This document shows positions 16,240 to 25,252 of a DNA stretch of 64,000 nt, piece by piece. Both the position numbers and the translations under genes were made by a program. Origin of the DNA: Aliidiomarina soli. Its GTDB lineage: Bacteria > Pseudomonadota > Gammaproteobacteria > Enterobacterales > Alteromonadaceae. The notes beneath the pieces were generated by a model that was given only the letters and a program-made list of their open reading frames with translations, had not been told where the DNA came from and made no database searches. The number at the start of each line of letters is the position of its first letter. Positions within the stretch are counted from its first letter, which is position 1. The stretch covers positions 310,001 to 374,000 of the forward strand of contig NZ_PIPO01000003.1 in assembly GCF_003986975.1 (NCBI RefSeq), written 5' to 3'.

Positions 16240-17631
16240 ATGCATTTACGTCCTTTATCTTTGCTTTTGATAGCTTTTTGTTCAGTCACAGGCTTTGTGG
16301 CATGCTCAGGCGCAACACCTGATGACACAGTATTGACCAGCAAGACCCCGTATCAGCCACGTCAGGACGTGTCGACTTATACGTCTGCTCCTGACGGCTA
16401 TCATATTGTGATGCTGCAGCACGTTGCGCGACATGGTTCGCGTGGATTATCCAGCGCCGATGACGATGACTTGATGCTGCAGTTGTGGCTGCAGGCAGAG
16501 GCGGAAGATGCGTTGACCGGGTTAGGGGAGCAACTTAAGCCAGCTTTAGATGCGATGCTGGCTGCCCATCAACGCTTAGGATACGGTGAAATCAGCACCT
16601 TAGGCCGACAGGAACATGCGCAAATGGCGAGCCGTGTATTGCAGCGGCATAGCGATCTTTTCAGTGCTGAGGTTGACCCTAGCCGTTCGATTTTGGTAAG
16701 TCACTCAGGCCGCTCCCGCGCCGCACAAAGCGGCGAAGCTTTTGTTGCGCAACTAGTGGCTGAACAACCCCATTTAGCAGCACGTATTCAACCCGCTTAT
16801 GCGAGCCCTGAGACGGTATATTTTCACAAAGCAGAGGGCTCTGAGGGGTATGACGACTATCGTGACAACGACCCTAGGCTGGTTGCGGCAATGGCGCAGA
16901 TAGAAGCGGGGGACAAAACTCGTCGGGTCGCTGAAGAGGCTCTTACCCGGTTATTCACCGATGATTTTGTCGCGCGTTTGCAAGCCGGGGATTATAGCTT
17001 CACTGCTCAGGCAGATGATGAAGACCAGATTAATGACGAGTTGGATGCGTTATTTGCTTTGCATGGCTTGTACAGCATAGCTCCTAATTTAACGGCGGAT
17101 GCTGATATTGATATGACGCCGTTTTTGTTGCCAGAGCACGCCAGCTGGCTTGCCTACGTTGATGACGCAGATTCGTTTTATGGTCGTGGGCCTGGTTTTG
17201 TCGGCGAGGATATTACCTACCGTGGTGCAGACGCGTTGTTTATGGAAATGTTTGCACAAATAGACGAATTCCAGCGGGCGCCATCGGCTGCGCCTGTGGC
17301 AAGTCTGCGATTTACTCATGCCCAGGTAACTATGCCCATCGCGACCTGGCTACAACTGGCTGATACAGAAAAGTCTGTCGAGCCGAGCACGCTTTATGCC
17401 TATGAGACGAACCCGTGGCGTGCAGCAATCATCTCGCCGATGTCAGCCAATGTGCAATGGGAAATATACGCGACCGACAGGGACTCCGATTTACTGGTAC
17501 GGATGCTGCACAACGAGGCAGAAGTTCCTTTTCCAGCTGAGTGCTCGGCGTTTGAGCCTGGCTCTTACTTTTACCCATACAGCGAAATAAAACGTTGTCT
17601 GGGCGAGATCCATCATTTGCAGCTTCATTAA
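16240..17631 (+). CDS. Histidine acid phosphatase-family lipoprotein (phytase/MINPP-like)
   Basis: A 463-aa lipoprotein (lipobox ending GFVAC, Cys22). The active-site motif is MLQHVARHGSRG (Arg64-His65-Gly66), the phosphohistidine loop of branch-2 histidine phosphatases. A later SHSGRSRAAQS provides further phosphate ligands. The C-terminal NPWRAAIISPMSANVQWEIY matches the end of multiple-inositol-polyphosphate phosphatase relatives. In that group the acid is Glu of a His-Ala-Glu motif; here it is His360-Ala-Gln362. It probably releases phosphate from organic phosphates at the cell surface. Pho-box-like repeats upstream and the next gene (TonB receptor with its own Pho box) support a phosphate-starvation role. 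Confidence 0.82.
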   Translation: MHLRPLSLLLIAFCSVTGFVACSGATPDDTVLTSKTPYQPRQDVSTYTSAPDGYHIVMLQHVARHGSRGLSSADDDDLMLQLWLQAEAEDALTGLGEQLKPALDAMLAAHQRLGYGEISTLGRQEHAQMASRVLQRHSDLFSAEVDPSRSILVSHSGRSRAAQSGEAFVAQLVAEQPHLAARIQPAYASPETVYFHKAEGSEGYDDYRDNDPRLVAAMAQIEAGDKTRRVAEEALTRLFTDDFVARLQAGDYSFTAQADDEDQINDELDALFALHGLYSIAPNLTADADIDMTPFLLPEHASWLAYVDDADSFYGRGPGFVGEDITYRGADALFMEMFAQIDEFQRAPSAAPVASLRFTHAQVTMPIATWLQLADTEKSVEPSTLYAYETNPWRAAIISPMSANVQWEIYATDRDSDLLVRMLHNEAEVPFPAECSAFEPGSYFYPYSEIKRCLGEIHHLQLH

Positions 17632-17635
17632 CAGT

Positions 17636-17668
17636 CAGGGTGACTCCACCGGAGTCACCCTGTTTATT
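17636..17668 (+). terminator. Terminator after the phosphatase gene
   Basis: A 12-bp perfect stem (17636-17647 with 17651-17662), 3-nt loop, followed by TTTATTT. It separates the phosphatase from the TonB receptor, so each has its own promoter. Confidence 0.88.
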
Positions 17669-17685
17669 TCATAAATATGGCTAAA

Positions 17686-17725
17686 GCGTCACAATAACGT
17701 CATTGAATTTAGCCCAGATTGTCAT
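17686..17725 (+). promoter_or_regulatory. Pho-box-like repeats before the TonB receptor
   Basis: GCGTCAC (17686) and ACGTCAT (17697) form a direct repeat with 11-bp period; TTGTCAT (17719) lies exactly two further turns on. Same arrangement as before the phosphatase gene. Confidence 0.6.
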
Positions 17726-17781
17726 AATTCCTGCCTACCATGACCTCCCATCTGAAACTCAATCAACCAGATGGAAAATTC

Positions 17782-20631
17782 ATGTTGTTACACACTAAAA
17801 CAAATAAAACTATTCTTGCACTAACCATCGCGGCAATTATCTCTGCAAGCAATGGAGTTGCTTTTGCAGGGCAGAGCGCTGCCAACTTCAGCCTGATCTC
17901 AGCGTCGGCCAAGGACATTAGCAGTCAGGCTATCCGCGGCGAAATTTCAAACCCAGGTGGTCAGTTTGTAGCGGGGGCAATTGTTCGTCTGGAAGGAACT
18001 AACCGTGAAGTAACCACTGACCGTCAGGGGCGTTTCCGCTTTGACGGCCTTGCCGTTGGTAATTATCAATTAGTGGTCGATTATCTGGGTTACGAAAATC
18101 AGCTTATCGATGCACAGGTCAGCGCGCAGGGTGGTCAGTTTCTTAGTGTGATACTTGATCAACAGGAGCAGGCGCAACAGGAAGACGGGATTGAGCGTAT
18201 TCAGGTGATCGGAGGGCGGGGTGGCCAGGCGCGTGCGCTGAATGCTCAACGCTCTGCTGATAATATCAAATCTGTGGTTTCATCTGACTATTTAGGCCGC
18301 TTCCCTGACAATAACGTCGCTGAGTCGATGCAACGTCTGCCAGGCGCTTCTATTCAGCGTGACCAAGGCGAGGGCCGTTACGTCAACGTGCGTGGTGCCC
18401 CGCTTGAGTTTGCCAACGTTTCCGTCAATGGCGTTGTATTGCCTTCACCCGATGGCGGCACTCGTGCAATTGATTTAGATACGATTCCCGCGGACGTCAT
18501 ATCTGCACTGGAGCTAACCAAAGCAATCACTCCAGATATGGATGCTGATGCTATTGCCGGGAATATCAATATCGTTACTCAAGGTGCTCTGGACAGTCGT
18601 GGTCGGGTCTTGCGTGGTCACCTGGGGCTGGGTCAAAACGAAAAGGGCAGCGGCGATGCTTACCGGGGCGGGATTACCTTTGGCGACCGCATTGGTGACC
18701 AGGACAACCTGGGTGTGTTGTTCTCACTCAATCACAGTGAAACCAACCGGGTCACTGATAATATCGAACATAGCTGGGTGTTGCAGGATAATGGTGCGTA
18801 CATACCGGAAACCACCGAGTTCAAGGACTATGAAGTTCAGCGAATTCGTAGCGGTGCAACCGGGCGTGTAGATTTCCGGCCAACTGATAATACGCATTTA
18901 TACGTATCTCATACCTACTCACGTTTTGAAGATAGTGAATATCGCGACACTATTGAAATCTCATGGGATGAGTTTACTCCGGACTCAGATTCGTTGTCTG
19001 GTGTATCGGGACGTACAACTTTTGATAACGAACTGCGTAACCGTACCGTCGTAAACACCATCAATAGCACCGTGCTTGGCGGGCGTCATCACTTTGACCG
19101 GGCAACTCTGGAATTTTCTGCAGCCTATTCTACTGGCGAGCAGAGATACCCGGATCGGGATTACCTGGTGTACCGCGAAACATCACGTCCAGCGATGGCC
19201 TATGATTTCAGCAACCCTGATTTACCGACTTTTGAAATTCTCGACGGTGAAAATAACGTAGTGCAGGATAACTTTGATTTTCCGTTGGAAGATTATGAGT
19301 TTCGTCGCTATGAGCGTCGCTTCGGGGATTCAGAAGAAACTGAGCAGGCGTATAACATCGATTTAAGCTTGCCAACCACATGGGGCAATGCCTATGTGGT
19401 CAATAAGGTCGGTGCCAAGATACGTCTTAAAGATAAAATGAATGACGAATCCAGACGACGTAACGGCGAAGGTGCTGGCGCCCCTGACTACTCTGAACTG
19501 GTGATCGACTCTCGTTCACGGCCTTTTGGTGGCTACTACAACAACGGCTTTAAAATGGTTCGTGACTTTGTCGGCGAGTACGGGTCATTGTTTGAAACTG
19601 ACGATTACCAGTTGCGTACAGCGGCTTCAGTAACCGCAAACTATGACGCAGAAGAAGACACCTACGCAGCGTATGCAATGAGCACCATGGAGTGGGAACA
19701 AACTACCCTGTTACTGGGGATGCGCGCCGAACGGACTGAAACCTCTGGCCAGGCGAATGAATTTGATGAGGATACGGAGCAGGCGGAAGCTGTTTTTGCC
19801 AGCAACTCGTACACCAAATTATTCCCCAGCGCACACCTGCGTCATGAACTGGATAGTGGCGTTATTCTGCGGGCAGCCTATAGCACCGGCCTGAGCCGGC
19901 CAAACTTTGCTGACCTGGTGCCATACTTTATTGTTGAAGACCGTGCGTCGGGCCAGGGAACACTGGATATTGGTAATACCGATCTCGACCCAACCTATTC
20001 GCACAATTTTGACTTAATGGCTGAATATTACATCGAGCCACTGGGCTTAATTTCCACCGGGGTGTTCTACAAAGACCTCACTGACCCGATTTTCAAAGCG
20101 CGTTCAACTGTAGCGGACGGCGAATTTGCTGGCTTTGATCTGGTGCGCCCGGAGAACGGCGAGTCCGGTAAACTATATGGTTTTGAAGTGAACTGGCAGC
20201 AGTCACTTAATTTCCTACCTGGTGCCTGGTCGGGGCTGGGCTTTATCGCTAACTACACCTACACCGATTCGGAAGCGGATTTGCCATTTGGAATTGGTAC
20301 GACTCAGCTCGCCGGTACCAGTAAGCATAGCTATAACGTTGGTTTGCAGTACGATACTCAGCGGTTTAGCTCGCAATTGGCATACAACTACCGTTCTGAG
20401 TATGTTGATTCTTTTGACACTGCAGACCCATCGCTGAACATATTCTGGGATGGTCGTGGCACGCTTGATTTTAGTGCCAACTTTGTAGTCACCGACAATT
20501 TCTCGGTGTTCGCTGAAGCAACAAACCTGACTGACAGCAAGGCTATTCGCTTTCAGGGCGAACGCAGCCGGGTCTATGAACACGAGCAGTTCGGTCGTGC
20601 CTACATGGTAGGTCTGCGCGCTAACTTCTAA
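17782..20631 (+). CDS. TonB-dependent outer-membrane receptor with carboxypeptidase-like N-terminal domain
   Basis: A 949-aa protein. After the signal peptide (TILALTIAAIISASNGVAFA) comes a carboxypeptidase-regulatory-like domain (GEISNPGGQFVAGAIVRLEG ... VDYLGYENQ). Next is the plug (FPDNNVAESMQRLPGASIQR, YVNVRGAPLEFANVSVNG) and a 22-strand-type barrel ending in a C-terminal Phe (VGLRANF). GATGGA eight bases before the ATG at 17782 favours it over an ATG at 17740. This subfamily (TonB receptor with VRGAP box) typically imports sugars or other large organics. Its Pho-box-like promoter and phosphatase neighbour suggest import of a phosphorylated compound or of the dephosphorylated product. Confidence 0.92.
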   Translation: MLLHTKTNKTILALTIAAIISASNGVAFAGQSAANFSLISASAKDISSQAIRGEISNPGGQFVAGAIVRLEGTNREVTTDRQGRFRFDGLAVGNYQLVVDYLGYENQLIDAQVSAQGGQFLSVILDQQEQAQQEDGIERIQVIGGRGGQARALNAQRSADNIKSVVSSDYLGRFPDNNVAESMQRLPGASIQRDQGEGRYVNVRGAPLEFANVSVNGVVLPSPDGGTRAIDLDTIPADVISALELTKAITPDMDADAIAGNINIVTQGALDSRGRVLRGHLGLGQNEKGSGDAYRGGITFGDRIGDQDNLGVLFSLNHSETNRVTDNIEHSWVLQDNGAYIPETTEFKDYEVQRIRSGATGRVDFRPTDNTHLYVSHTYSRFEDSEYRDTIEISWDEFTPDSDSLSGVSGRTTFDNELRNRTVVNTINSTVLGGRHHFDRATLEFSAAYSTGEQRYPDRDYLVYRETSRPAMAYDFSNPDLPTFEILDGENNVVQDNFDFPLEDYEFRRYERRFGDSEETEQAYNIDLSLPTTWGNAYVVNKVGAKIRLKDKMNDESRRRNGEGAGAPDYSELVIDSRSRPFGGYYNNGFKMVRDFVGEYGSLFETDDYQLRTAASVTANYDAEEDTYAAYAMSTMEWEQTTLLLGMRAERTETSGQANEFDEDTEQAEAVFASNSYTKLFPSAHLRHELDSGVILRAAYSTGLSRPNFADLVPYFIVEDRASGQGTLDIGNTDLDPTYSHNFDLMAEYYIEPLGLISTGVFYKDLTDPIFKARSTVADGEFAGFDLVRPENGESGKLYGFEVNWQQSLNFLPGAWSGLGFIANYTYTDSEADLPFGIGTTQLAGTSKHSYNVGLQYDTQRFSSQLAYNYRSEYVDSFDTADPSLNIFWDGRGTLDFSANFVVTDNFSVFAEATNLTDSKAIRFQGERSRVYEHEQFGRAYMVGLRANF

Positions 20632-20700
20632 TAGCGGGCGAGAGCGTACAGGCAGTTGAGTACGCGCTGCATTTAAGTTCGAATGAGAGTAGCAGCAGTA

Positions 20701-20744
20701 AAACAGGCTCCAGGTTCTGCATGACCTGGAGCCTGTTTCTTGTT
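20701..20744 (+). terminator. Strong terminator after the TonB receptor
   Basis: A 15-bp perfect stem, 20701-20715 with 20724-20738, 8-nt loop; the T-rich end continues into CTTGTTT. Confidence 0.88.
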
Positions 20745-20808
20745 TATAGGCCTCTACTTACAGTAGGCTATGGGTATCTTAGGATATGAAGTGTGCTAAC
20801 AAAATAAC

Positions 20809-21327
20809 ATGACACAGAAACTTTTTATGGTCTACCTGGGTGGCAGCGCGCCTGGAGCGAACATTGAACTGCATGATATTCGCTTTGTGATAGCTACTAC
20901 AATTGAGCAGTCTTACCCAGAATTAAAACGGCAATGGTTTGGCGACAAGAAAAGCGTTCATATGGACAGCTACCTTCATGTGCACCATGTGGATGGTTAT
21001 CGGGTCGAATTGTCTGAACAGCCTGTAGCCCAGTCCCGGCGACTTTACTTCGTCAACTTTGGTGGTTATTTCCCCGGGCAGATGGCCGAGTTTCATGATT
21101 TTACTCTGGTGGTTGCAGGATCGCCTGTAGAGGCGAAGGCTCTGGCTAAGGCCAAGGTTATAAACGCAGGGTTGGCTGGTGCGGAGCAATTGCATAAAGA
21201 TGATTTGCTGGCTGTCGATGACTGTCTGACACTGGATTTAATTGATGGCTACTATATCGATTTGCAGCACGATGGGGAAAGCCAGCCTTTAGAACCTGAC
21301 TGGATGGGTTACCAACCGTTACCTTGA
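20809..21327 (+). CDS. DUF1543 protein with two internal repeats
   Basis: A 172-aa protein. Two copies of one module are visible: LFMVYLGGSAPGANIELHDI (residues about 5-24) and LYFVNFGGYFPGQMAEFHDF (about 81-100), each followed by a helix rich in Ala/Glu and a DGY(R/Y)(V/I)(E/D)L strand. This is the DUF1543 fold, of unknown function. No signal peptide. It is isolated between terminators, and the ribosome site is weak. The duplication probably gives an intramolecular dimer. Confidence 0.85.
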   Translation: MTQKLFMVYLGGSAPGANIELHDIRFVIATTIEQSYPELKRQWFGDKKSVHMDSYLHVHHVDGYRVELSEQPVAQSRRLYFVNFGGYFPGQMAEFHDFTLVVAGSPVEAKALAKAKVINAGLAGAEQLHKDDLLAVDDCLTLDLIDGYYIDLQHDGESQPLEPDWMGYQPLP

Positions 21328-21752
21328 TGTCGCCTGCCGCCGAGGGGAACCTTGTGGCGGCACCTACTTTTATGAATTATCTTTTCGATTTTATGAGTTA
21401 ATAAATCCATTGCTTTTCATTTTCCTGTCTAATGAAAAGATTTATTTGGTTATTACCAATTATCAACAAATCCACAAAGTTATACAGTTAACTACTTTAT
21501 TATTCTGCCTTCCCGCTTTTTTAAGTTTTAAATCTAGCGTATAAAAATAACAACTGCATAAGTTACTCCTTACAAAAGCTATGACCTAGCCTCACCTCAA
21601 GTCAAGATCATTTATTGCACCTATTGCAGGGAAGTACTCTCAACGCCGATAACCTATATGAACTGAAGTTATAGCAAATAAATAACTTCCGTTAGCCGGG
21701 TGAGTTAATGGAACTCACCTATAGAGTATTAAAGGAATTAAGAGGTGTTGCC
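21328..21752. other. 425-bp AT-rich intergenic region with two hairpins
   Basis: TGCCGCC (21335-21341) pairs with GGCGGCA (21356-21362), a likely end of the DUF1543 transcript. Further on, CTTTTCATT (21413-21421) and AATGAAAAG (21431-21439) form a perfect 9-bp inverted repeat with a 9-nt loop. GCCGATAA at 21645-21652 equals a flagellar sigma-28 -10 element ahead of the chemotaxis receptor, but no matching -35 was found. Confidence 0.5.
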
Positions 21753-23375
21753 ATGTTCAGGAATATTAAAATAGGTATCCGTTCAGCCATTTTTTTTATA
21801 GCGATCGGATTTATTTTTTTAATGATGGGTATTTTTGCTGTGAATCAGCTTGCGCGGATGTATGGAGAGACTGAAGATATAGTCGATATTCAAGTCCCCA
21901 GCATGATGGCTGCGGCTGATTTGTATCGAGATTTCTTGGGAGTTCGGTATGCGATAAATACCGTTATTCTGGCAGAAAGCCCTGAGCAAAGGAGGCAGGC
22001 ACGGCAAGGTTTGGCCGAACGTCAGCGAGAGCTGGATGAACAGACTAATGTGCTTAGAAAACGACTTCAGAGCAGTGAAGACCGCGCGATTTTCGATCGC
22101 TTCGTAGCGACTCAGGGAAGCTTCCGGAGGGTAACTAACTCTTTATTGGAAGCTATAGATCGAGGCGACGCAGCTCAGGTGGCGCGTATGCGAGAGGAGC
22201 AAATACCACCTTTAGTGGATGAAGTCAGAGACGAGATTGAGGAACTGAGAGTTCTGTATGACCAGCATATGGACAGCGACATAGCCGCAGCGAGTGATAT
22301 TGCGAGTAACGCTCGCTTTGCCATTATTGTCGCTATTATCGTCGCCATTGCCTTAATGTCAGCGATGGCTGTGATACTGACACGTAGCATTGTGATTCCT
22401 ATGCATCAAGCGGTAGTGAATGCTCAGGTTATCGCTGAAGGTGATTTAACCCGAGTGATCGAAATCGAAGGAAAAGATGAAGCTAGTGAGCTATTGACGG
22501 CATTACAGGGGATGCAGCAGCATTTGCGTGATTCGATACGCATGATCGCTGATTCTTCTACACAGCTAGCGTCGACGTCGGAAGAACTTAGTTCTGTGAC
22601 TGAGGATTCAACCCGAGGTCTGCATGAACAAAGCGCTGAGCTGGAACAGGCAGCGACGGCGGTAAATGAACTAACTGCTGCTATTGAAGAAGTAGCGCGC
22701 AATGCGCAGGAAACGTCAGCAGAATCGGTCGCAGCAGATGGACACGCACAACTTGGCCGTGAGCGAGTGCAAACTACGGTGACCACGATTGAGAATCTGG
22801 TCGGTGAAATTGAGAATTCGGCGGGCAATATTGAGCGACTGGTGGCCAAAGTTGAAGATATTACCAAAGTGCTGGATGTGATAGGCGGTATTGCAGAGCA
22901 AACCAACTTGTTGGCACTAAACGCGGCTATCGAGGCGGCACGGGCAGGTGAATCTGGGCGTGGCTTTGCTGTGGTGGCTGATGAAGTGCGCGCGCTGGCT
23001 CACCGTACCCAGCAATCGACCAAAGAAATTGAAGGCATGGTGGCGGCGGTGCAGCAGTCGAGTTCGGAGTCGGTAGAAGGAATGCAGCTCAGCTCATCGC
23101 AGGCCAATAAGACGCTCGAAATTGCACGAGCTGCGGGCGAAGCACTGCAGCAAATCGCGCACTCTGTGTCACAAATCAGTGAGCGTAATACCTCGATTGC
23201 TGGTGCTGCAGAAGAGCAGGCGCAGGTGGCGAAGGATGTTGATAAGAACCTGGTCAATATTCAGGACCTTTCAGCTCAGACGGCATCAGGGGCAAACCAG
23301 ACCAACGCCTCAAGTCAGGAGTTGTCACGTTTAGCGGTTGACTTAAGTGAGCTTGTGAATCGATTTAAGGTGTAA
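21753..23375 (+). CDS. Methyl-accepting chemotaxis protein
   Basis: A 540-aa receptor. Membrane helix 1 ([19 protein letters not shown]) is followed by a four-helix-bundle sensor of about 150 residues in the periplasm, then helix 2 ([20 protein letters not shown]), a HAMP domain ([20 protein letters not shown]) and a long signalling coiled coil. Its tip is [20 protein letters not shown], the region that contacts CheA/CheW. There is no CheB/CheR-binding pentapeptide at the C-terminus (it ends LVNRFKV). AGAGG seven bases before the ATG at 21753 rules out the ATG at 21708. The ligand is unknown; no chemotaxis genes adjoin. Confidence 0.95.
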   Translation: MFRNIKIGIRSAIFFIAIGFIFLMMGIFAVNQLARMYGETEDIVDIQVPSMMAAADLYRDFLGVRYAINTVILAESPEQRRQARQGLAERQRELDEQTNVLRKRLQSSEDRAIFDRFVATQGSFRRVTNSLLEAIDRGDAAQVARMREEQIPPLVDEVRDEIEELRVLYDQHMDSDIAAASDIASNARFAIIVAIIVAIALMSAMAVILTRSIVIPMHQAVVNAQVIAEGDLTRVIEIEGKDEASELLTALQGMQQHLRDSIRMIADSSTQLASTSEELSSVTEDSTRGLHEQSAELEQAATAVNELTAAIEEVARNAQETSAESVAADGHAQLGRERVQTTVTTIENLVGEIENSAGNIERLVAKVEDITKVLDVIGGIAEQTNLLALNAAIEAARAGESGRGFAVVADEVRALAHRTQQSTKEIEGMVAAVQQSSSESVEGMQLSSSQANKTLEIARAAGEALQQIAHSVSQISERNTSIAGAAEEQAQVAKDVDKNLVNIQDLSAQTASGANQTNASSQELSRLAVDLSELVNRFKV

Positions 23376-23404
23376 ATCAAATCATTTTGTAAGTATCACA
23401 ATGT

Positions 23405-23433
23405 AAAAACGAGCCTTAGGGCTCGTTTTTTTG
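23405..23433 (+). terminator. Terminator after the chemotaxis receptor
   Basis: Stem AAAACGAGCC / GGCTCGTTTT with a TTAG loop, continuing into T. Confidence 0.92.
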
Positions 23434-23477
23434 CGCAGCGACTCTAGCTCTGTGAGGTTACTGCCTTGCTGGTTGTC

Positions 23478-23497
23478 ATGTTAAAAATATTTGACAT
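23478..23497. repeat. Operator-like inverted repeat, copy 1 (over the -35)
   Basis: ATGTTAA-N6-TTGACAT. Its right arm contains the -35 hexamer TTGACA. The same pattern recurs at 23523-23542. Probable binding site of the XRE regulator two genes downstream. Confidence 0.7.
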
Positions 23498-23518
23498 GTC
23501 TTTTAACGAGGCTATGCT
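23491..23518 (+). promoter_or_regulatory. Sigma-70 promoter of the membrane protein / XRE pair
   Basis: TTGACA at 23491-23496 and TATGCT at 23513-23518 with a 16-bp spacer. It is flanked and overlapped by two operator-like palindromes. Confidence 0.72.
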
Positions 23519-23522
23519 ATCA

Positions 23523-23542
23523 ATGTTAAGTATTTTTAACAT
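23523..23542. repeat. Operator-like inverted repeat, copy 2 (at the transcription start)
   Basis: ATGTTAA-N6-TTAACAT, perfect 7-bp arms. Same dyad as copy 1, shifted by 45 bp, just downstream of the -10. Confidence 0.7.
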
Positions 23543-23592
23543 AAAAGGCATGTTTGCTTATCAGCGCTAACGAATGAATGGAGAGCACAAAG

Positions 23593-24015
23593 ATGGCATT
23601 TCAAGAGAAATCAGCCTGGGTTATGCTGGGCATACTGCTGGTGTTGGCAGCTGGGTACTTTATGCAGGTAGGGCAGCTTTCAGCGGACGCGGGGGAAGTT
23701 ATAAATCCTCAAGTGGCAGCGGTGGTCAAATTCACGGTCGCGATTATTGTCTGGTCAGTCATTAGCCATATAGCCTTAGCGCTGTTCTGGCCGAAAGATG
23801 CACAGCAAAAACTGGATGAGCGCGAGCGTCGTATTCACGACAGAGCAGGCCATTTGTCGGGCCTGGTGCTGGGTTTTGGTCTGGTCACGGCACTCGGCCA
23901 CTTCCTTTTTGTGGGGAATGCCAACTTATTGTTCTACATGGGGTTTGCGTCACTTATTCTAAGTCAGCTTAGTGAGTACGTATTCCGCATTTTCAATTAT
24001 CGACGCGCATTTTAG
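23593..24015 (+). CDS. Four-helix membrane protein, partner of an XRE regulator
   Basis: A 140-aa protein with four hydrophobic helices: WVMLGILLVLAAGYFM, VKFTVAIIVWSVISHIALAL, LVLGFGLVTALGHFLF and LFYMGFASLILSQLSEYVF. A charged loop (KLDERERRIHDRAGH) lies between the second and third. GGAGAG seven bases before the ATG at 23593 supports that start over 23578. The next gene, 8 bp downstream, encodes an XRE regulator. Membrane-protein/XRE pairs of this kind are widespread in bacteria, where the regulator usually controls its own unit. Function unknown. Confidence 0.75.
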   Translation: MAFQEKSAWVMLGILLVLAAGYFMQVGQLSADAGEVINPQVAAVVKFTVAIIVWSVISHIALALFWPKDAQQKLDERERRIHDRAGHLSGLVLGFGLVTALGHFLFVGNANLLFYMGFASLILSQLSEYVFRIFNYRRAF

Positions 24016-24023
24016 GAACCACG

Positions 24024-24242
24024 ATGGCTACTACTCTGCCGATACGAAACCGGGTTAAAGTAATGCGTGAAGCGCACGCGAATATGACTCAGGCTGAGCT
24101 TGGCGACGCCGTCGGCGTAACCCGCCAGACAGTGGCTGCGATTGAACAGCGCCGCTACTCCCCGTCACTGGAGACTGCGTTTCGCATGGCCAGTGTATTT
24201 GGTTGCCGGCTGGACGATCTATTTGAGTACGAGGGTGATTAA
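24024..24242 (+). CDS. Small XRE-family transcriptional regulator
   Basis: A 72-aa protein that is little more than one helix-turn-helix (RVKVMREAHANMTQAELGDA, VGVTRQTVAAIEQRRYSPSL) with a short FGCRLDDLFEYE tail typical of YozG/YgzD-type regulators. AGGA precedes the ATG at 24024. It is 8 bp downstream of the membrane protein gene and probably binds the two ATGTTAA-N6-TTRACAT palindromes at their shared promoter, giving autoregulation. Confidence 0.9.
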   Translation: MATTLPIRNRVKVMREAHANMTQAELGDAVGVTRQTVAAIEQRRYSPSLETAFRMASVFGCRLDDLFEYEGD

Positions 24243-24279
24243 CGCTAGGCGACGCTCAATGAAACATCAGGCAACGACG

Positions 24280-25110
24280 TCATCGTTCAATGAGGTGGCG
24301 CAGCGTCGGCTCAATATGCACCTGAAGGCGTAAGTCGGCAATATCATCGGCGCGGGTTTTGCCAATATTAAGCAGTGCCAGCGGTTGTTGCGCTTGATGG
24401 GCCTGACGTGCAAAGCGAAAACCAGAGAAGACCATCAGCGATGAACCAATAACGAGCAAGCCGCGGCTGTTAGCCAGCGCTTGCTGCGCTTGTTCGACCC
24501 GGGCACGGGGTACATTGTCACCAAAATAGACCACATCTGGCTTAAGAATACCGCCACATGCCATGCAATCAGGCACCAGAAAGTCACTGAAGTCCCCTTC
24601 AAGATGTGAATCACCGTCAGCCCCTACCTCCGGGGTCATTTCTGCATAGTGGGTATTCAGCGCCAGGCAGCGTTCGTGCATGTGCAGACGCGGGCTTCTC
24701 TGCCCGCATTCCATACACAGCATAGCGTTGGCGTCACCATGTAAGTCAATCACCTGGCTCCCGCCAGCGCGTTGATGCAGACCATCGACGTTTTGCGTGA
24801 TAATAGTTCCGATGAGTCCCTGTTGTTGCCAGGTCGCCAACGCTGTGTGCGCTGAATTTGGTTTGGCCCGGTATAAAGTCGGCCAGCCATGCAGGCTGCG
24901 CGCCCAATAGCGTTGCCGCGCTGTGGTACTGCTCATAAATTCCTGATGCTGCATCGGTGGTGCTTTTTTCCACGCGCCCTGGCTGTCGCGATAATCCGGA
25001 ATACCGGAATCAGTGCTGATCCCAGCGCCGGTGAGTACGGTCAACGGCGCTTGGTGGCGCAATAAATTGAACAGCTCGTCCGCCGCCTCGGCGATAGTGT
25101 TTATATGCAT
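24280..25110 (-). CDS. Sir2-family NAD-dependent protein deacylase
   Basis: A 276-aa sirtuin. NAD-binding motifs are TVLTGAGISTDSGIPDYR and TIITQNVDGLHQRAG. The catalytic His is in DLHGDAN. The zinc site has CMEC and CMAC pairs. The insertion LALNTHYAEMTPEVGADGDS between the Cys pairs, and the sequence ILKPDVVYFGDNVPRARVEQ, are like the SIRT4-type (class II) bacterial sirtuins rather than the CobB type of E. coli. It removes acyl groups from protein lysines in the cytoplasm. It converges with the XRE gene; no acetyltransferase is adjacent. Confidence 0.93.
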   Translation of the reverse strand: MHINTIAEAADELFNLLRHQAPLTVLTGAGISTDSGIPDYRDSQGAWKKAPPMQHQEFMSSTTARQRYWARSLHGWPTLYRAKPNSAHTALATWQQQGLIGTIITQNVDGLHQRAGGSQVIDLHGDANAMLCMECGQRSPRLHMHERCLALNTHYAEMTPEVGADGDSHLEGDFSDFLVPDCMACGGILKPDVVYFGDNVPRARVEQAQQALANSRGLLVIGSSLMVFSGFRFARQAHQAQQPLALLNIGKTRADDIADLRLQVHIEPTLRHLIER

Positions 25111-25252
25111 ACCATCTCACTTCATACTGGTTCTTAGCTTTTCATAGTGCCAAGCATAGGCGTAAGTTTGAAGCTTTTTGCTTGGTGTGGTTGTCAGACC
25201 GGTGTAAACGACTGCATGATAGAGCAATTATTTGACAACATTGAGTCAGCCT

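Noticed and set aside
21645-21652. Sigma-28 -10 element GCCGATAA before the chemotaxis receptor
   Set aside because: No TAAAGTTT-like -35 at the required distance, and 8-mers match by chance.
22424-22906. 160-aa minus-strand frame in the chemotaxis receptor
   Set aside because: Ser/Ala-rich antisense reading of the coiled-coil heptads.
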